From the NCBI GenBank assembly GCA_019843655.1, contig JACDQD010000103.1, forward strand, positions 6,138,001-6,202,000: DNA of 64,000 nt, given 5' to 3'. The notes beneath the pieces are model-generated. The model saw only the letters and a program-made list of their open reading frames with translations, was not told the origin of the DNA and made no database searches. Positions 37,905 to 47,879 of the stretch are shown piece after piece; the first letter of the stretch is position 1, and every line of letters starts with the position of its first letter. The position numbers and the translations under genes were made by a program. This DNA comes from Lethocerus indicus. Taxonomy: Eukaryota > Arthropoda > Insecta > Hemiptera > Belostomatidae.

Positions 37905-38244
37905 GTGTGTGTTTATATTTATATATGAGGGTGGTTTGATAATTATGGTAAACATAATCTCTCAACTTAGGGGCACTTGGTTCAGCGAATTTCCAATTTT
38001 TTCGTCCCGTCCGAAAAGTATATTTTTTAACAAACCTTGTGAAATAACTATTCATCTTATAAATTTCACCTTACTCATCTGAAATTCCATATTATTCGAC
38101 GTACTATCGCGTGTTGCTAAATATTATTTCAAAAAATTGCAGTCGCGACTTAAAATGAATCAAGGAAAACGAAGAACTAAAGTTAGAACTTACAGTAGCG
38201 GCGCAAAGCAGAGCGTAGAAACCGAAACCGATCAGATAACGCAT
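35054..38244 (-). CDS. Odorant-binding protein B (classical), about 140 aa
   Basis: PBP/GOBP-family secreted carrier. Coding exons in transcript order: 38244-38194, 36966-36897, 36790-36738, 36645-36610, 35766-35649, 35304-35231, 35074-35054. Lengths are 51-70-53-36-118-74-21, almost identical to OBP-A. The signal peptide is MRYLIGFGFYALLCAAT. The six conserved cysteines are KQC; CLMAC on the 36-nt exon; VKC; and DEC with C5-x8-C6 to IQC. One additional cysteine sits near the mature N-terminus (VACYK). The final exon is the least certain. A strong acceptor (tgtcctgtttcag) gives the ending FGAVKS; reading through the exon 6 donor instead gives 32 extra residues ending in a hydrophobic stretch. 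Intron 1 (about 1.2 kb) contains an (AC)n tract and repeat R1. Confidence 0.9.
37456..37526. repeat. (AC)n microsatellite in OBP-B intron 1
   Basis: About 35 AC units. It produces spurious Cys-Val open frames on the minus strand. Confidence 0.95.
37670..37830 (-). repeat. Dispersed repeat family R1, copy 5, in OBP-B intron 1
   Basis: attattttcggcgagacagagatt, aacaaatataattcagtaac, acaaatgatac, gataagggatggtccaagg, tctaaggcggtaacaataga and gccgctaaggctgtaaa: the same order as the copy in OBP-A intron 1. Confidence 0.6.
37869..37901. repeat. (TA)n microsatellite
   Basis: An uninterrupted TA run, then a short GT run, in OBP-B intron 1. Confidence 0.9.
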
Positions 38245-38290
38245 CGTAATGCTGTCTGTCTATCTGTCTTCGGGATATCCGTATCCAGTC

Positions 38291-38298
38291 TTTAAATA
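38291..38298 (-). promoter_or_regulatory. TATA box of OBP-B
   Basis: tatttaaa on the minus strand, about 50 nt upstream of the OBP-B start codon, in the same position as the TATA boxes of OBP-A and OBP-C. Confidence 0.65.
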
Positions 38299-39485
38299 GA
38301 CCGGTTAACGAGGAGCGTAAAGAGCGTTTAGCGAACGGGGGAAGATTAATGATAGACGCCGCGTCCTCTCTGTTTATTCAAGAACACTGTCATTGAACAC
38401 TGTCTAGAAACTGCTTAATACTGTGGCACGCTAGGTGATCATCTAGGAGAGGACAGTAATTTCTGGAAGGACTGTCGCTTAGAGCGACATAAATGAACAC
38501 ACCTTGTGCAGACCAAAAGAATAGCCAGCGTTAGTTACACGATTAAAAATATATTGTAATTAAATTCAATATACACTTGGGTTTCGTAAAACACTGTTGA
38601 TGAATTGTGTGGCATATTTCTGTACAACACGTTTCGGTATAACATGGTTTCAGAAAAACGTACAACCAATATAAGTTACCAATACCAAAAGACAATTAAT
38701 TCCATAGAGCATTACGCTAGATATAAGAAAAAATAAATGAAATGAAAGACACCCGCAGACTAAAAGTTGAAAAGCGGAAATTTTAAAAATCTGTTCCAGA
38801 ACGATCCAGAAGTTCGCCGGCGTTCAATTTTTTCTGCTTCTTTTTTGAAAGATTACACGTCGATATCTCAATCTGGAAATTGGGCCAGATCTGGGTATCG
38901 TTTAATTATTGGATCGAATACTAGTTGCGGCTTATATAATGAGAAAAAATAATGTTAAGATTTGATACGGCTTATCCCAACGGAGTTATATTAGGTGATA
39001 GTGCGATTTGATGACGCTCGAATGTATTTTCGACGTAGTTTCACCACCGATGGCCTTACCAGATAGCGAGGATATCACGCGGCCATTTCATCGGAAAGCG
39101 GCGCTAGGGATTTTCAGAAAAGCCGTCGAATCGAAGGATCAGAGTAACAGGATAGTTTATCGAACGAAAGGATTTATTACAGGGAAGCCGTTTTTACACA
39201 CATTCGAAATAGCTCTTTAGCTACTTTCCCACTCACCTATTAGCTTGCACGGGGTGATTGAGAATATGGGTCAAAATGGCCCATTAAACATTATACATCA
39301 TACATTAAATATCATCAAACATTTCAATATTTATGTTTAGCACTAGTGTTTTTAGGACGCTCTTACTAAATAACACGTGGAATATGGTGGAATAAGGTTA
39401 TGATACACGATTGAGTATAAAGGAATGCGGATGGACTGAACAGAGTGGAGACTGAAAATAACGTAATTGTTAAAATACATTGCTT
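38299..39485. other. Intergenic stretch between OBP-B promoter and OBP-C 3' end
   Basis: No gene recognised. A segment around 39,063-39,170 (gatagcgaggatatcacgcgg and following) resembles segments near 36,388, 37,216 and, inverted, 45,740. A short degenerate dispersed repeat is therefore likely. Confidence 0.5.
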
Positions 39486-39511
39486 TTTATTAATGCACGA
39501 TAAAGTTTATT
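39486..39511 (-). promoter_or_regulatory. OBP-C polyadenylation signals
   Basis: Two AATAAA hexamers on the minus strand (39,506-39,511 and 39,486-39,491), 47-72 nt past the stop codon. Confidence 0.55.
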
Positions 39512-39557
39512 ACATATTCAGTACCAGTGAGTTGTCCATGATCTTCATCCCGGCATT

Positions 39558-41681
39558 TTAAAATACCTGAGGCATGTGTAGATCGTGCTGTAATACAGAC
39601 ATATTTTGTTAGTTTTATATTTTATATTTCAATATAAAAATACTATTAAAATACTAATGAAATAAATGAAATTAACAAATTTGCATTAAAGTGTATACTG
39701 TCGGTAAAACACTTTAGCAATGTTTTTTTTTATTAAATATGAAAGAAAACTATTGAACCAAACATCAAGGTTGAAGCCACAAACTATTGCAAAAGACAAC
39801 AATGCATAAATTGGTTGATGTATAAAGTTACAAGTTTAGCAGTGAACTCTAAGTTGAAATTACCTTTTTAGCTTCAGTCATGAAACAGTGAACAACTTCG
39901 TATCCCAGATCACATTCGTTTAGGCCAGCAGGTACTGAAAGAAAATTTATGGTGAGGTAAAGATACGGTTATGGAAAAGTTCGAATTAAGTCTAAAATAT
40001 TATGCTTTTGATCTTAAAATTCCAACCTGATGCTCCACAAGCTTTGACCACTTCGTCCGCTTTTTCAATGTCTTTCGGATCGGTGTATTTGATCTTATTC
40101 ATTTCTAAACACTTTTCAACATCGAGCTTGCTATCGCTGATCTGTTGGTAAAAATGCATTAAAGTATCGATTTCGTATAAATCAAAAAAACATGTATATA
40201 TAAGGCTATTCCAGTAATCGAAACGCAAGTAATTATTAGAAAAATAAGCGTTTAATATAGGCATTTTTTTCTAATGCACTTACCACTCCAAGTTTGCCCA
40301 ACATACACCCCAGCATGCACTGAAAATGAATGTTAAATAATTTAATATATTATTTATACTTAACATAAATCAAATATATTTTAAGTTGAAACGAGAAAAC
40401 CGACAAAAACGAAGAGTTACCTTTGAATTTTCATCATTCGGTAGGTCATGGAACATCTTTTTTACAGCTTCTGTAAATCATTTCAACATTTCAGTAAATT
40501 CTGTACAACATTCCGCTACGTTATAAATTTTAACAAACTGGCCTAAAAATCTCGCCTAAACTGGGCGAACTCGAAGAAAAACTCGAAACGAATTCAGCAT
40601 TGCGTTTCTTTAGAGGATTCAGCAATAAGGCAGAGGGCTGTTTTCGTTACATTATATTTTGAAGATCTGTTGAAACGAAGGGAACCACCCAGAAAGGGTA
40701 GAAGAGATTAATTCAAAATTAATAGCCTCATATTAATTTCAAAGATCAAACAGCCCAAATAACATGACACAATTAAACCGTTACCTCAATGAGATAAAAT
40801 GGAGCTGTCGTTTTCTTACCTTCATCCATGTTGTGGCTGTCTTTACAGTCGTGTATGGCAGCCATAAATTTCTCTTTAAATTCCGGGGTAGTCTAAAAAA
40901 TAAATAATTTATAAACCAACGTCCACGAATCGGGAGATTTACTCAAGTCAACAGCCAATTTTCCAATTTTTCATATATCGCATTGAAGGTTACGAAGGTA
41001 GTATCAAATGAAGAAAATGGCGAATACAAATTAAAGTGTTTCAAAAACAATTTAAAATCATTAAAAATTCAAATATCACTATTCATATTATCTTCTGATT
41101 CAATACGGGACACTATTGGTCTGTTGGTAGGCAAAATATGAAACAAACGTCGGCGAAGTAAGTTTTTTCCTAAAGATCTACTGAAAACGGCATCAATTGT
41201 GGTACCAAATCTTGTATACGACATTTTTTTATCTCTAGTGAGTCTTAAAGAAAACATTTGTTCCAAAAAAGCCTGTCCCGGGAATTGTTGAGAAAAAACC
41301 TTTCCCTTTCTCGTGCAGCTTGGAAATCAATTCACGGTAAAGTATACAATAGGCCGTCTCGTTTTGTTCGTTCTTGCTGGAAGTAAGTATCGGTGCTCGT
41401 GCCGGGCCGTCTTACAATACTCATCTTCTGTCTATTTCGCCCCAGTACAGGGAATAGGATCTTTATCGGTTTTCATAGGAGGAGAGACAAGAATGAAACG
41501 TACAGCGCTCAAAAGTATACGGGGGATATTTTCGCCGTGCCCGGATTCACGATTTGAATCATCGAGACTGTTTCATATTTTCAAGTCCCAATATTAGTTA
41601 TACGAACTTTGAAGGACTTACTGCTGTGGCGAGGTAGACTGTCGCCAAGACGCCGACGAAGGTGAGTGTGGTGAAGCTCAT
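39558..41681 (-). CDS. Odorant-binding protein C (classical plus one extra Cys), 144 aa
   Basis: PBP/GOBP-family secreted carrier. Coding exons in transcript order: 41681-41622, 40892-40820, 40470-40421, 40319-40284, 40141-40027, 39934-39864, 39587-39558. Lengths are 60-73-50-36-115-71-30 with consistent phases. The signal peptide is MSFTTLTFVGVLATVYLATA. Conserved cysteines: HDC; CMLGC on the 36-nt exon; KAC; NEC and VHC with C5-x8-C6. A seventh cysteine (VEKCLEM) lies between C3 and C4 on exon 5, where the other four genes have none, so one thiol should be left unpaired. The last exon encodes HDLHMPQVF. It is divergent from OBP-D across a roughly 3-kb gap. Confidence 0.92.
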
Positions 41682-41740
41682 AGTTGGCGCAGGATCGTTA
41701 CCTGAAGAGGAATTGGCGACATAGGAACGGGCCGGTTCGT

Positions 41741-41748
41741 TTTATATC
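41741..41748 (-). promoter_or_regulatory. TATA box of OBP-C
   Basis: gatataaa on the minus strand, about 60 nt upstream of the OBP-C start codon. Confidence 0.65.
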
Positions 41749-44394
41749 GGACCGTGGCGAAGGTCGGCCCACGTCCAGGTATATGCCAGGTGTTAATTGC
41801 CTTCGTAGACTCCCATTAGCGAGGACAGGACGGGCGATCCCCGTCCCAGATAACCCCGGGTGGAACTCGGTCCAGGATACTTGGCGACGATATGATAATA
41901 CGCCTGTATTATTATTATTAATCGGAATCTCCAAAAATCAATCCAAAAATTTTTGTTACGGTGGGTTCGCGGACTAACGAAACTTTGAGATCCGTACCCA
42001 GGTACGAATGGCATTTTTTACCCGTGTGCTTTTTGTGGCCGAAGCATACTGTATTTGCGAGAAACGGGTATGGAATATCGCAAGAATAGTAGTTAATTTA
42101 CACTTTTATCTATTATTAGCTCTATCCCTATCAGTGGGCTATTGGCTAGATATTTACTATCTGTAAATAGCACACATAACTTATTTAACTGCCATTTGCC
42201 CTCGGTCCATATTTCACGGCCACCTAGATTTTTTCGCCCTTAATTATAATAAATTATAATATTCCCGATTACTATAACAACATTGTGAACAATACATTTT
42301 TATTTGGTCGTACTCGATTTACATGAATGTAGAAATAATCCGCCTATTAATATAATAATCCTGTAAATAAATTTTATAATATTTCACTCTCATATTCTTC
42401 ATTTGTTCCCGCGAAAATAGCACGTGCGGCCGATAATTCGAGAGAAACTTCTACAATCGTACTTCATTAAACGTTATCGATAACATTAGGTTAATTAGGC
42501 GGTATCACGTTCGCACAAGGAAATAATTAATGCCAATTTTTTATAGTGCTTTTTTTAATATATAGTGTGATTAATAGTGTATTTCGTAACTCCTACGTTA
42601 CGTAAAACTATCCGATTGAGATAACGTAATGTCCGGAGATACGTGCCGAATAAATTGGTCCTGCGTCGAAACTAACGGATAGTATAGTTCCATTTTTTAC
42701 TATTTTTTTAGTATACGAAAAAACATCGGGCTAAACGCTTTAGAATATGCCTCAGTTTTCGGATTGTCCGTGGATTGTCGCGTTAACAATTTTTTGTTAA
42801 AATTGCCCCGCCCTTTGGCGGGGAAAATCGGAGCTGGAATTCAGATAAGAAATGAAGTCAATCAAATCAAATACAGACGTTTATTTACAAAATCGAATAA
42901 AATCCTTTGTTGCAAGCAATCACGCTCAGTATTGGCAGGTGAAGGTCGATTTGTTGTAATATAATTTGTTTAACTGTTTTATTGCACCAATTTAAAATAC
43001 TATAACCGACAATGATGTTTGTGTAGAACTATAAATGAGGATGCCGAGAGGGTAAAAATAACTGAGGAGAAATCCACACAGAAGAAATTTGTTAATACTT
43101 CTGAGGACGTTCAAATATTTCCGGTTCTCTTCTTTCGCTTCGCCTCCTCGATTCGCAAATTTTTCGTTCGTCCCGTTCGTGAACAAAAACAAAAAAAAGA
43201 AAAAACCCCGATTCGGACAAAAGAAGGACGGCTCAATGTCAGACGGTAAATTAGCGGCGGGAAGAAATCGTTTTCAATGGGCCAATTTTCACCGTGTAAT
43301 AGTGTCAGCCTCGGTCCGTACCGCCAACAGACGATGTACCCCTACTTCTGGAGCTGCGACGCCTCACTAATAAGCGATATTTCCATTACACCCAAGCACC
43401 GGAGTAGCACCAGCAACTAGCTGTACGTCGTGACTTCGAACACTGTCCAGTCAATCTTGGACCTCTACGCGAAAATGTCTATGAATTAAACGCCTATTGA
43501 CAACAAACTACGTTATAATTGTATACATTGCCAACCCGGTAATCGTGTTTTAGTACAAACAGAAAAAAATTAGATGGAAAAAATAGAAACTATGAGTTAC
43601 AGATTTGTCTGAAGTTTAATACAGTTCGTACGGTACTTCATGAATGAATTCATTACTGTATTTTAATATGAAAGCAAAAAATGTATGTAAAATCTAAAAT
43701 TCATCCCGAACTCCGTCAACTGTGGTCCCCGGGTGAGATACAATTGTCCCATACATGGAAAATTTTTAAATTTTAAAAATTATCCCCGATTCATCCCCTC
43801 GATTCGTCCGCCAATGTTTTCACTGGGAAAACAATCTCGTTACAAAAGGTTGTACAGCCATTATATGGCGACTCTTCGTTATAAGGACTCTCCGTTTAAA
43901 ACCCGCGCGGTAGTTATCGCCGCGCTAATGTGTCCAGGTAACAACGTCCAGGACGATCGTCATCATTTCCAGCAATTACCCAGTCATTAGAGGCAATCGA
44001 AACTTCGATGCAATTACAGCGATATGGAAGGCTACGATGGCTACGATGTAGAAACGAGTTGGCGACCGGAAAGGAATGATGTCGGGGTTTCTCAAAACTC
44101 TTCAATTTCAACCATTTTCCTTATTGTACTTTCCGCAAACTGGAAAAAAACAGTTTCAATTTTGGTATATTCATAAATTAAGTTGGACGACTCTGATGCT
44201 AATGCGATATCAACAACGTCATTGCTAAAAGAGCGAAGGTTTCCAGAACTTGAATTGTCACTGAGTTCCGGTAAGATCGTGTAGTACTCCAAGTTATTCC
44301 GGGAATAACTATTTAAAGGATATCTGCTTCCGGCGTTTCGGAACTTTTACTGGTCCCATCATCGGGTTCTTGTTCTTTTCTACATTAGTAGAGG
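41749..44394. other. Divergent intergenic region between OBP-C and OBP-D
   Basis: No exon recognised on either strand. Open frames here (for example 43,089-43,370 and 43,733-43,990) lack signal peptides, OBP cysteine patterns and plausible splice context. This is the only head-to-head interval of the OBP array and therefore the likely place for shared regulatory sequence. Confidence 0.6.
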
Positions 44395-44490
44395 CCGACA
44401 GAAGAACGTTTATGTTTACAGCCTTAGAGGCTGACCGGTGTAACGTTTATTGTTACCGCTTTAGATCCCGTTCATCCCTTCTGGAAGTTT
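44395..44490 (+). repeat. Dispersed repeat family R1, copy 6 (truncated), upstream of OBP-D
   Basis: gaacgtttatgtttacagcc, ttagaggctgaccggtgtaa, cgtttattgttaccgcttta and gatcccgttcatccct match the left part of the copies at 7.0 and 9.9 kb. Confidence 0.6.
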
Positions 44491-44624
44491 CGATTTTGGC
44501 ACTTTTAATGATATGTACAACATTATAATTTGGCGTAACAAATAAAAAAAAACCTTAAATTTTGATAAATGATTATCTTTATGGCCGAAATAAAAAATAG
44601 CACCCCCTTCCAACAGTTTAACCC

Positions 44625-44640
44625 GCGATAACCCGTTTAT
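44625..44640 (+). promoter_or_regulatory. GCGATAACC element upstream of OBP-D
   Basis: gcgataacccgttta lies 96 nt before the OBP-D ATG. Almost the same string (gcgataacctcgttta) lies 75 nt before the OBP-E ATG. No canonical TATA box is visible in either promoter. The function is inferred from conservation between the duplicates only. Confidence 0.4.
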
Positions 44641-44720
44641 CTGACGCGGGCCGAGAGTCCTTAAGGACCTGGAGGAACCTCTCGAGCTGCAGTTCTGTTG
44701 TAGAAGTGAAGACGATCACA

Positions 44721-47246
44721 ATGAAGACCTTGTTCATCGTACTCAGTCTCTTCGCCTTCGCTTGGGCCTCACCCAAGGTAAAAATATTTTAAAATATGGT
44801 CTATTCGTATCTAATACCGAAAGTTTGCAACAGTTGATAGTTTCGCATATTGTCTAAAACTGTTGTCGGATTAGTTCCGTTGTGGTGGAGATGTATGGGA
44901 TACATTTTTTCTTTCATCGTGTTTCAATTGTAAGATGGTAAACGTGCGTAAAAATACAAGTTGTGAAATCTAAAATGACTTATTTGACATTGTATTTAAT
45001 ATAATTCAAATATTTATGCATAGTGATGTAGTCACAATTAAGACTTCGAACCGTACTCATATATTAATACCGTATTAATACCTCCATTACACTGTCTAAT
45101 ATCGAAATAAAAATAAATATGATTTGAAAGAAGAAGTGTTTGTTTTCTTTTTAAACCAGAACTTTGTGTAAATTCCCTTCGAAGAACGCCTCCCGGCGGA
45201 ATATTAATATTTTTGTATCGAAATTATTTCTGGGGTACAAATAATTTTATATCGGGTTCAAGAGCTTGTTGTGTGAATTCTAAAAGAACTGGACAATTTT
45301 GAAATGATGCTGTCGATTGGTTTTCAGATCAATGACGCTGCTATAGAGGACATGAAAGAAGCTGCCAGAGAATGCCAGAAGGAAGCGGAAATTTCATACG
45401 GTAAGTTCATATGCGATCAAATTATTGAAGCAGAAAGCAAATTATTGGAACTCAAACTTATAGAAACGAAACAATGCTACCGATTACTTACGATTTACAG
45501 CTGTATTTTTAAACCTAATTGAGTCGTGTATCGATCTGTCTGTCCTACAAAATCTTACAATCTATTATCCTTACCGATCGTTACCCTTAATGTTTCTGGC
45601 CGCATTTGAAAATCGCGTTCGTCCATGAACTAGCGGCGTCCCAATATAAATATAAAGTCTTCTGTTCCAAACTATCTCAACACTTCGATCATTTGAATAT
45701 ACATCACCCTCCTGAAAATCCCGCCTTATGAGTAAGCGTCCGTGTGACATCCTCACTATCTAGTAGTGGTTGGAGCGTTTTATGACACAAAATATAACTT
45801 AAAAAATTGTCGTAATGACTTAAAATAAAAATAAAATAAATTGAACTGTTGGCTATAACGTTTCTACTTTTACATTTGCAGAACAATTCAAGGCATTCTA
45901 CGTCGGAAACGAACTTCCGAACACCAGGGCTGAGAAGGTAACGAAATAAATGATATTATGTTGGAAGAAAATTACTTGGGACATTTTTTCGAATATTTGA
46001 ATAAAATGTAATCCGATTTTGTGTTTCAGTGTTTCGTGTCCTGCGCCGCCAAGTACATGGGAGCGGTGAGTACACTGAAAAAAAATTAGTTTCGATTACT
46101 CAATATACAAACTATTAGGGGTGGCCGTGAGTAGTGAGGTTTTTAATTTTTGGTTACTGTCAGTAGTCGTGTGATTATAAAAAATTTCAAATATTTGAAA
46201 TTTAAATTTTAAATATAATAACATTCTGCCTTTTATAAAAAAACGACATTACTTATGGGTACTCCTAATACTAAATAAGGGGTTAAATCCCAGGGTACGG
46301 TCCCTCTACTGATATTGCGTCGCGTAACTAACGATCGTCTTCATATATCGATTTCTTTTAGGTTAAGAACGGTCGGTTCGATATGGACAACATCAGGGCG
46401 TTCAACAGGAAGAGGTACGATGACGCTGATATTATAGCCAAGGCCGACGATATTGCGCAATCCTGCAGCACGAAACGTGAGCAAATATTTAAGTTATTAA
46501 TTTATTACATAATAATCAAGTAATTCGGCGATCATAATTTCGCGTAGAAAAATATTTCGTCCAAGAGCAATCGAGTGAACGTAATTAAAATATTTGACAG
46601 AAATGGGCTTCGAAATCAAGTTTAACATAAAGGCGATACACTAGTGTTTTCACCTTTGACTGTTGTTCGTTGAATCCGCGCACATTCATTTATAAATGTA
46701 ATTACATCTAGTATATATGTCACCGTGAAAGACAGAGATACGAAATGTTTGCTAAATATTGTTATTTCTCACTTTCATCGGCAAACTGTATTATTTTAAT
46801 TTCCCTATTTAGAATGTACTGTTCCTTTTAGGTTCGACAGTTTGTTTACACGCCCTGTAAATTAAGCTTTCTGTCGACTTTAGTCAACAAGTAGCGTCTA
46901 CTCCGCTAGTTTTTAGCGGAAGATATTCGCTATCTAGTTTTTCAAAACATCCATTGTGCGAAGCAATGTTAAGTATATCCATTGTACGTCTAACGCATTT
47001 CCTTGTATTTTAAGTTCCGACCGACATGGAAGACGAGTGCGAATACGCCTTGGAGGTTGTCAAATGCATAAAGGAAGAGGCGAGGAAGGTAGGTTGCAAA
47101 TTTGTTACATATCATCAGCTATACGGCTCTACCGAATTGATTATTTTACAAAGACATTAAAATTGCACGAATTTAAATTATAAATATTCGTTATAAATAC
47201 AAATTATATTTATAATTTATAAATATTTTTCCAGCGCAATTTCTAA
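44721..47246 (+). CDS. Odorant-binding protein D (classical, 6 Cys), 140 aa
   Basis: PBP/GOBP-family secreted carrier. Coding exons: 44721-44777, 45328-45400, 45882-45937, 46030-46065, 46362-46476, 47015-47088, 47235-47246. Lengths are 57-73-56-36-115-74-12, all phases agree. The signal peptide is MKTLFIVLSLFAFAWASPK; the mature protein starts near INDAAIEDMKEAARECQK. The six cysteines are REC, CFVSC (C2-x3-C3), QSC, DEC and VKC (C5-x8-C6); there is no extra cysteine. The final exon encodes only RNF before the stop. OBP-E, 630 bp downstream in the same orientation, has identical exon lengths and about two thirds identical mature residues, so the two are tandem duplicates. Intron 4 ends in a fragment of repeat R2 that abuts the exon 5 acceptor. 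Confidence 0.95.
46284..46360. repeat. MITE-like repeat R2, fragment 3, in OBP-D intron 4
   Basis: taaatcccagggtacggtcc, then ctactgatattgcg, cgtaacta and atatatcgat match (inverted) the ends at 25.1 and 19.97 kb and the left part at 24.86 kb. The segment runs into the tttcttttag acceptor of exon 5. Confidence 0.45.
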
Positions 47247-47341
47247 AGGATCGAAAAGGCAATCGAACTGCTCGGCTTGTTCACGAGGGGTCAGAATCCG
47301 AAGCCTTCAATCAATGAATCAAACAATCTGTATGCGTAACA

Positions 47342-47347
47342 AATAAA
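47342..47347 (+). promoter_or_regulatory. OBP-D polyadenylation signal
   Basis: AATAAA about 95 nt after the OBP-D stop codon. Confidence 0.6.
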
Positions 47348-47740
47348 CCTAATATTCAAAATTACCGTATATATATTTTACCCACCTACCCGATGTAATA
47401 CCAACTAAAATAATGATAATTAATTAAAGTTCTTCAATTATGCAACACGTTTGTCGTATTCTGAATGATTATTTTGGATTGAAACGTTCTGCCGAAAAAT
47501 ATTTACAATGGGAGTTCGAAGAAAATAGAAATAATAATTTGTTACTGTAGATCTAATTCGCTGAACACAAGTTGGACAGAGCTTGGCCTGTTGATTTTAT
47601 TGTCGTTTAGGCTCTCACTTCCAACGCAAAAGGAGAGCATTTATTTTCAAACATTAGAATACATTTTTTCAAAAACGGAAACTGCACTTGGATCCGTTGC
47701 ATCAGTCGTAGAAATCGGCAGGTCCAGGCCAAATTGTTTG
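47348..47740. other. Intergenic DNA between OBP-D and OBP-E
   Basis: Short AT-rich spacer, with nothing recognised before the OBP-E upstream elements. Confidence 0.6.
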
Positions 47741-47820
47741 CGATAACCTACTGCAGACGATATGGAATATTATTCTGGCGATGGCGTAAACACCTATTTG
47801 ACTTGCGATAACCTCGTTTA
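47741..47820 (+). promoter_or_regulatory. Two GCGATAACCT elements upstream of OBP-E
   Basis: gcgataacct occurs at 47,741-47,750 and 47,805-47,814; the second continues as cgttta, as in the OBP-D promoter. There is no TATA box. Regulatory role inferred. Confidence 0.4.
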
Positions 47821-47879
47821 ACGCCAGACCCATCCTTAGGTCCTAGGCTAGGGCACAGTTTCTGTTAAGTCAGCCACCA

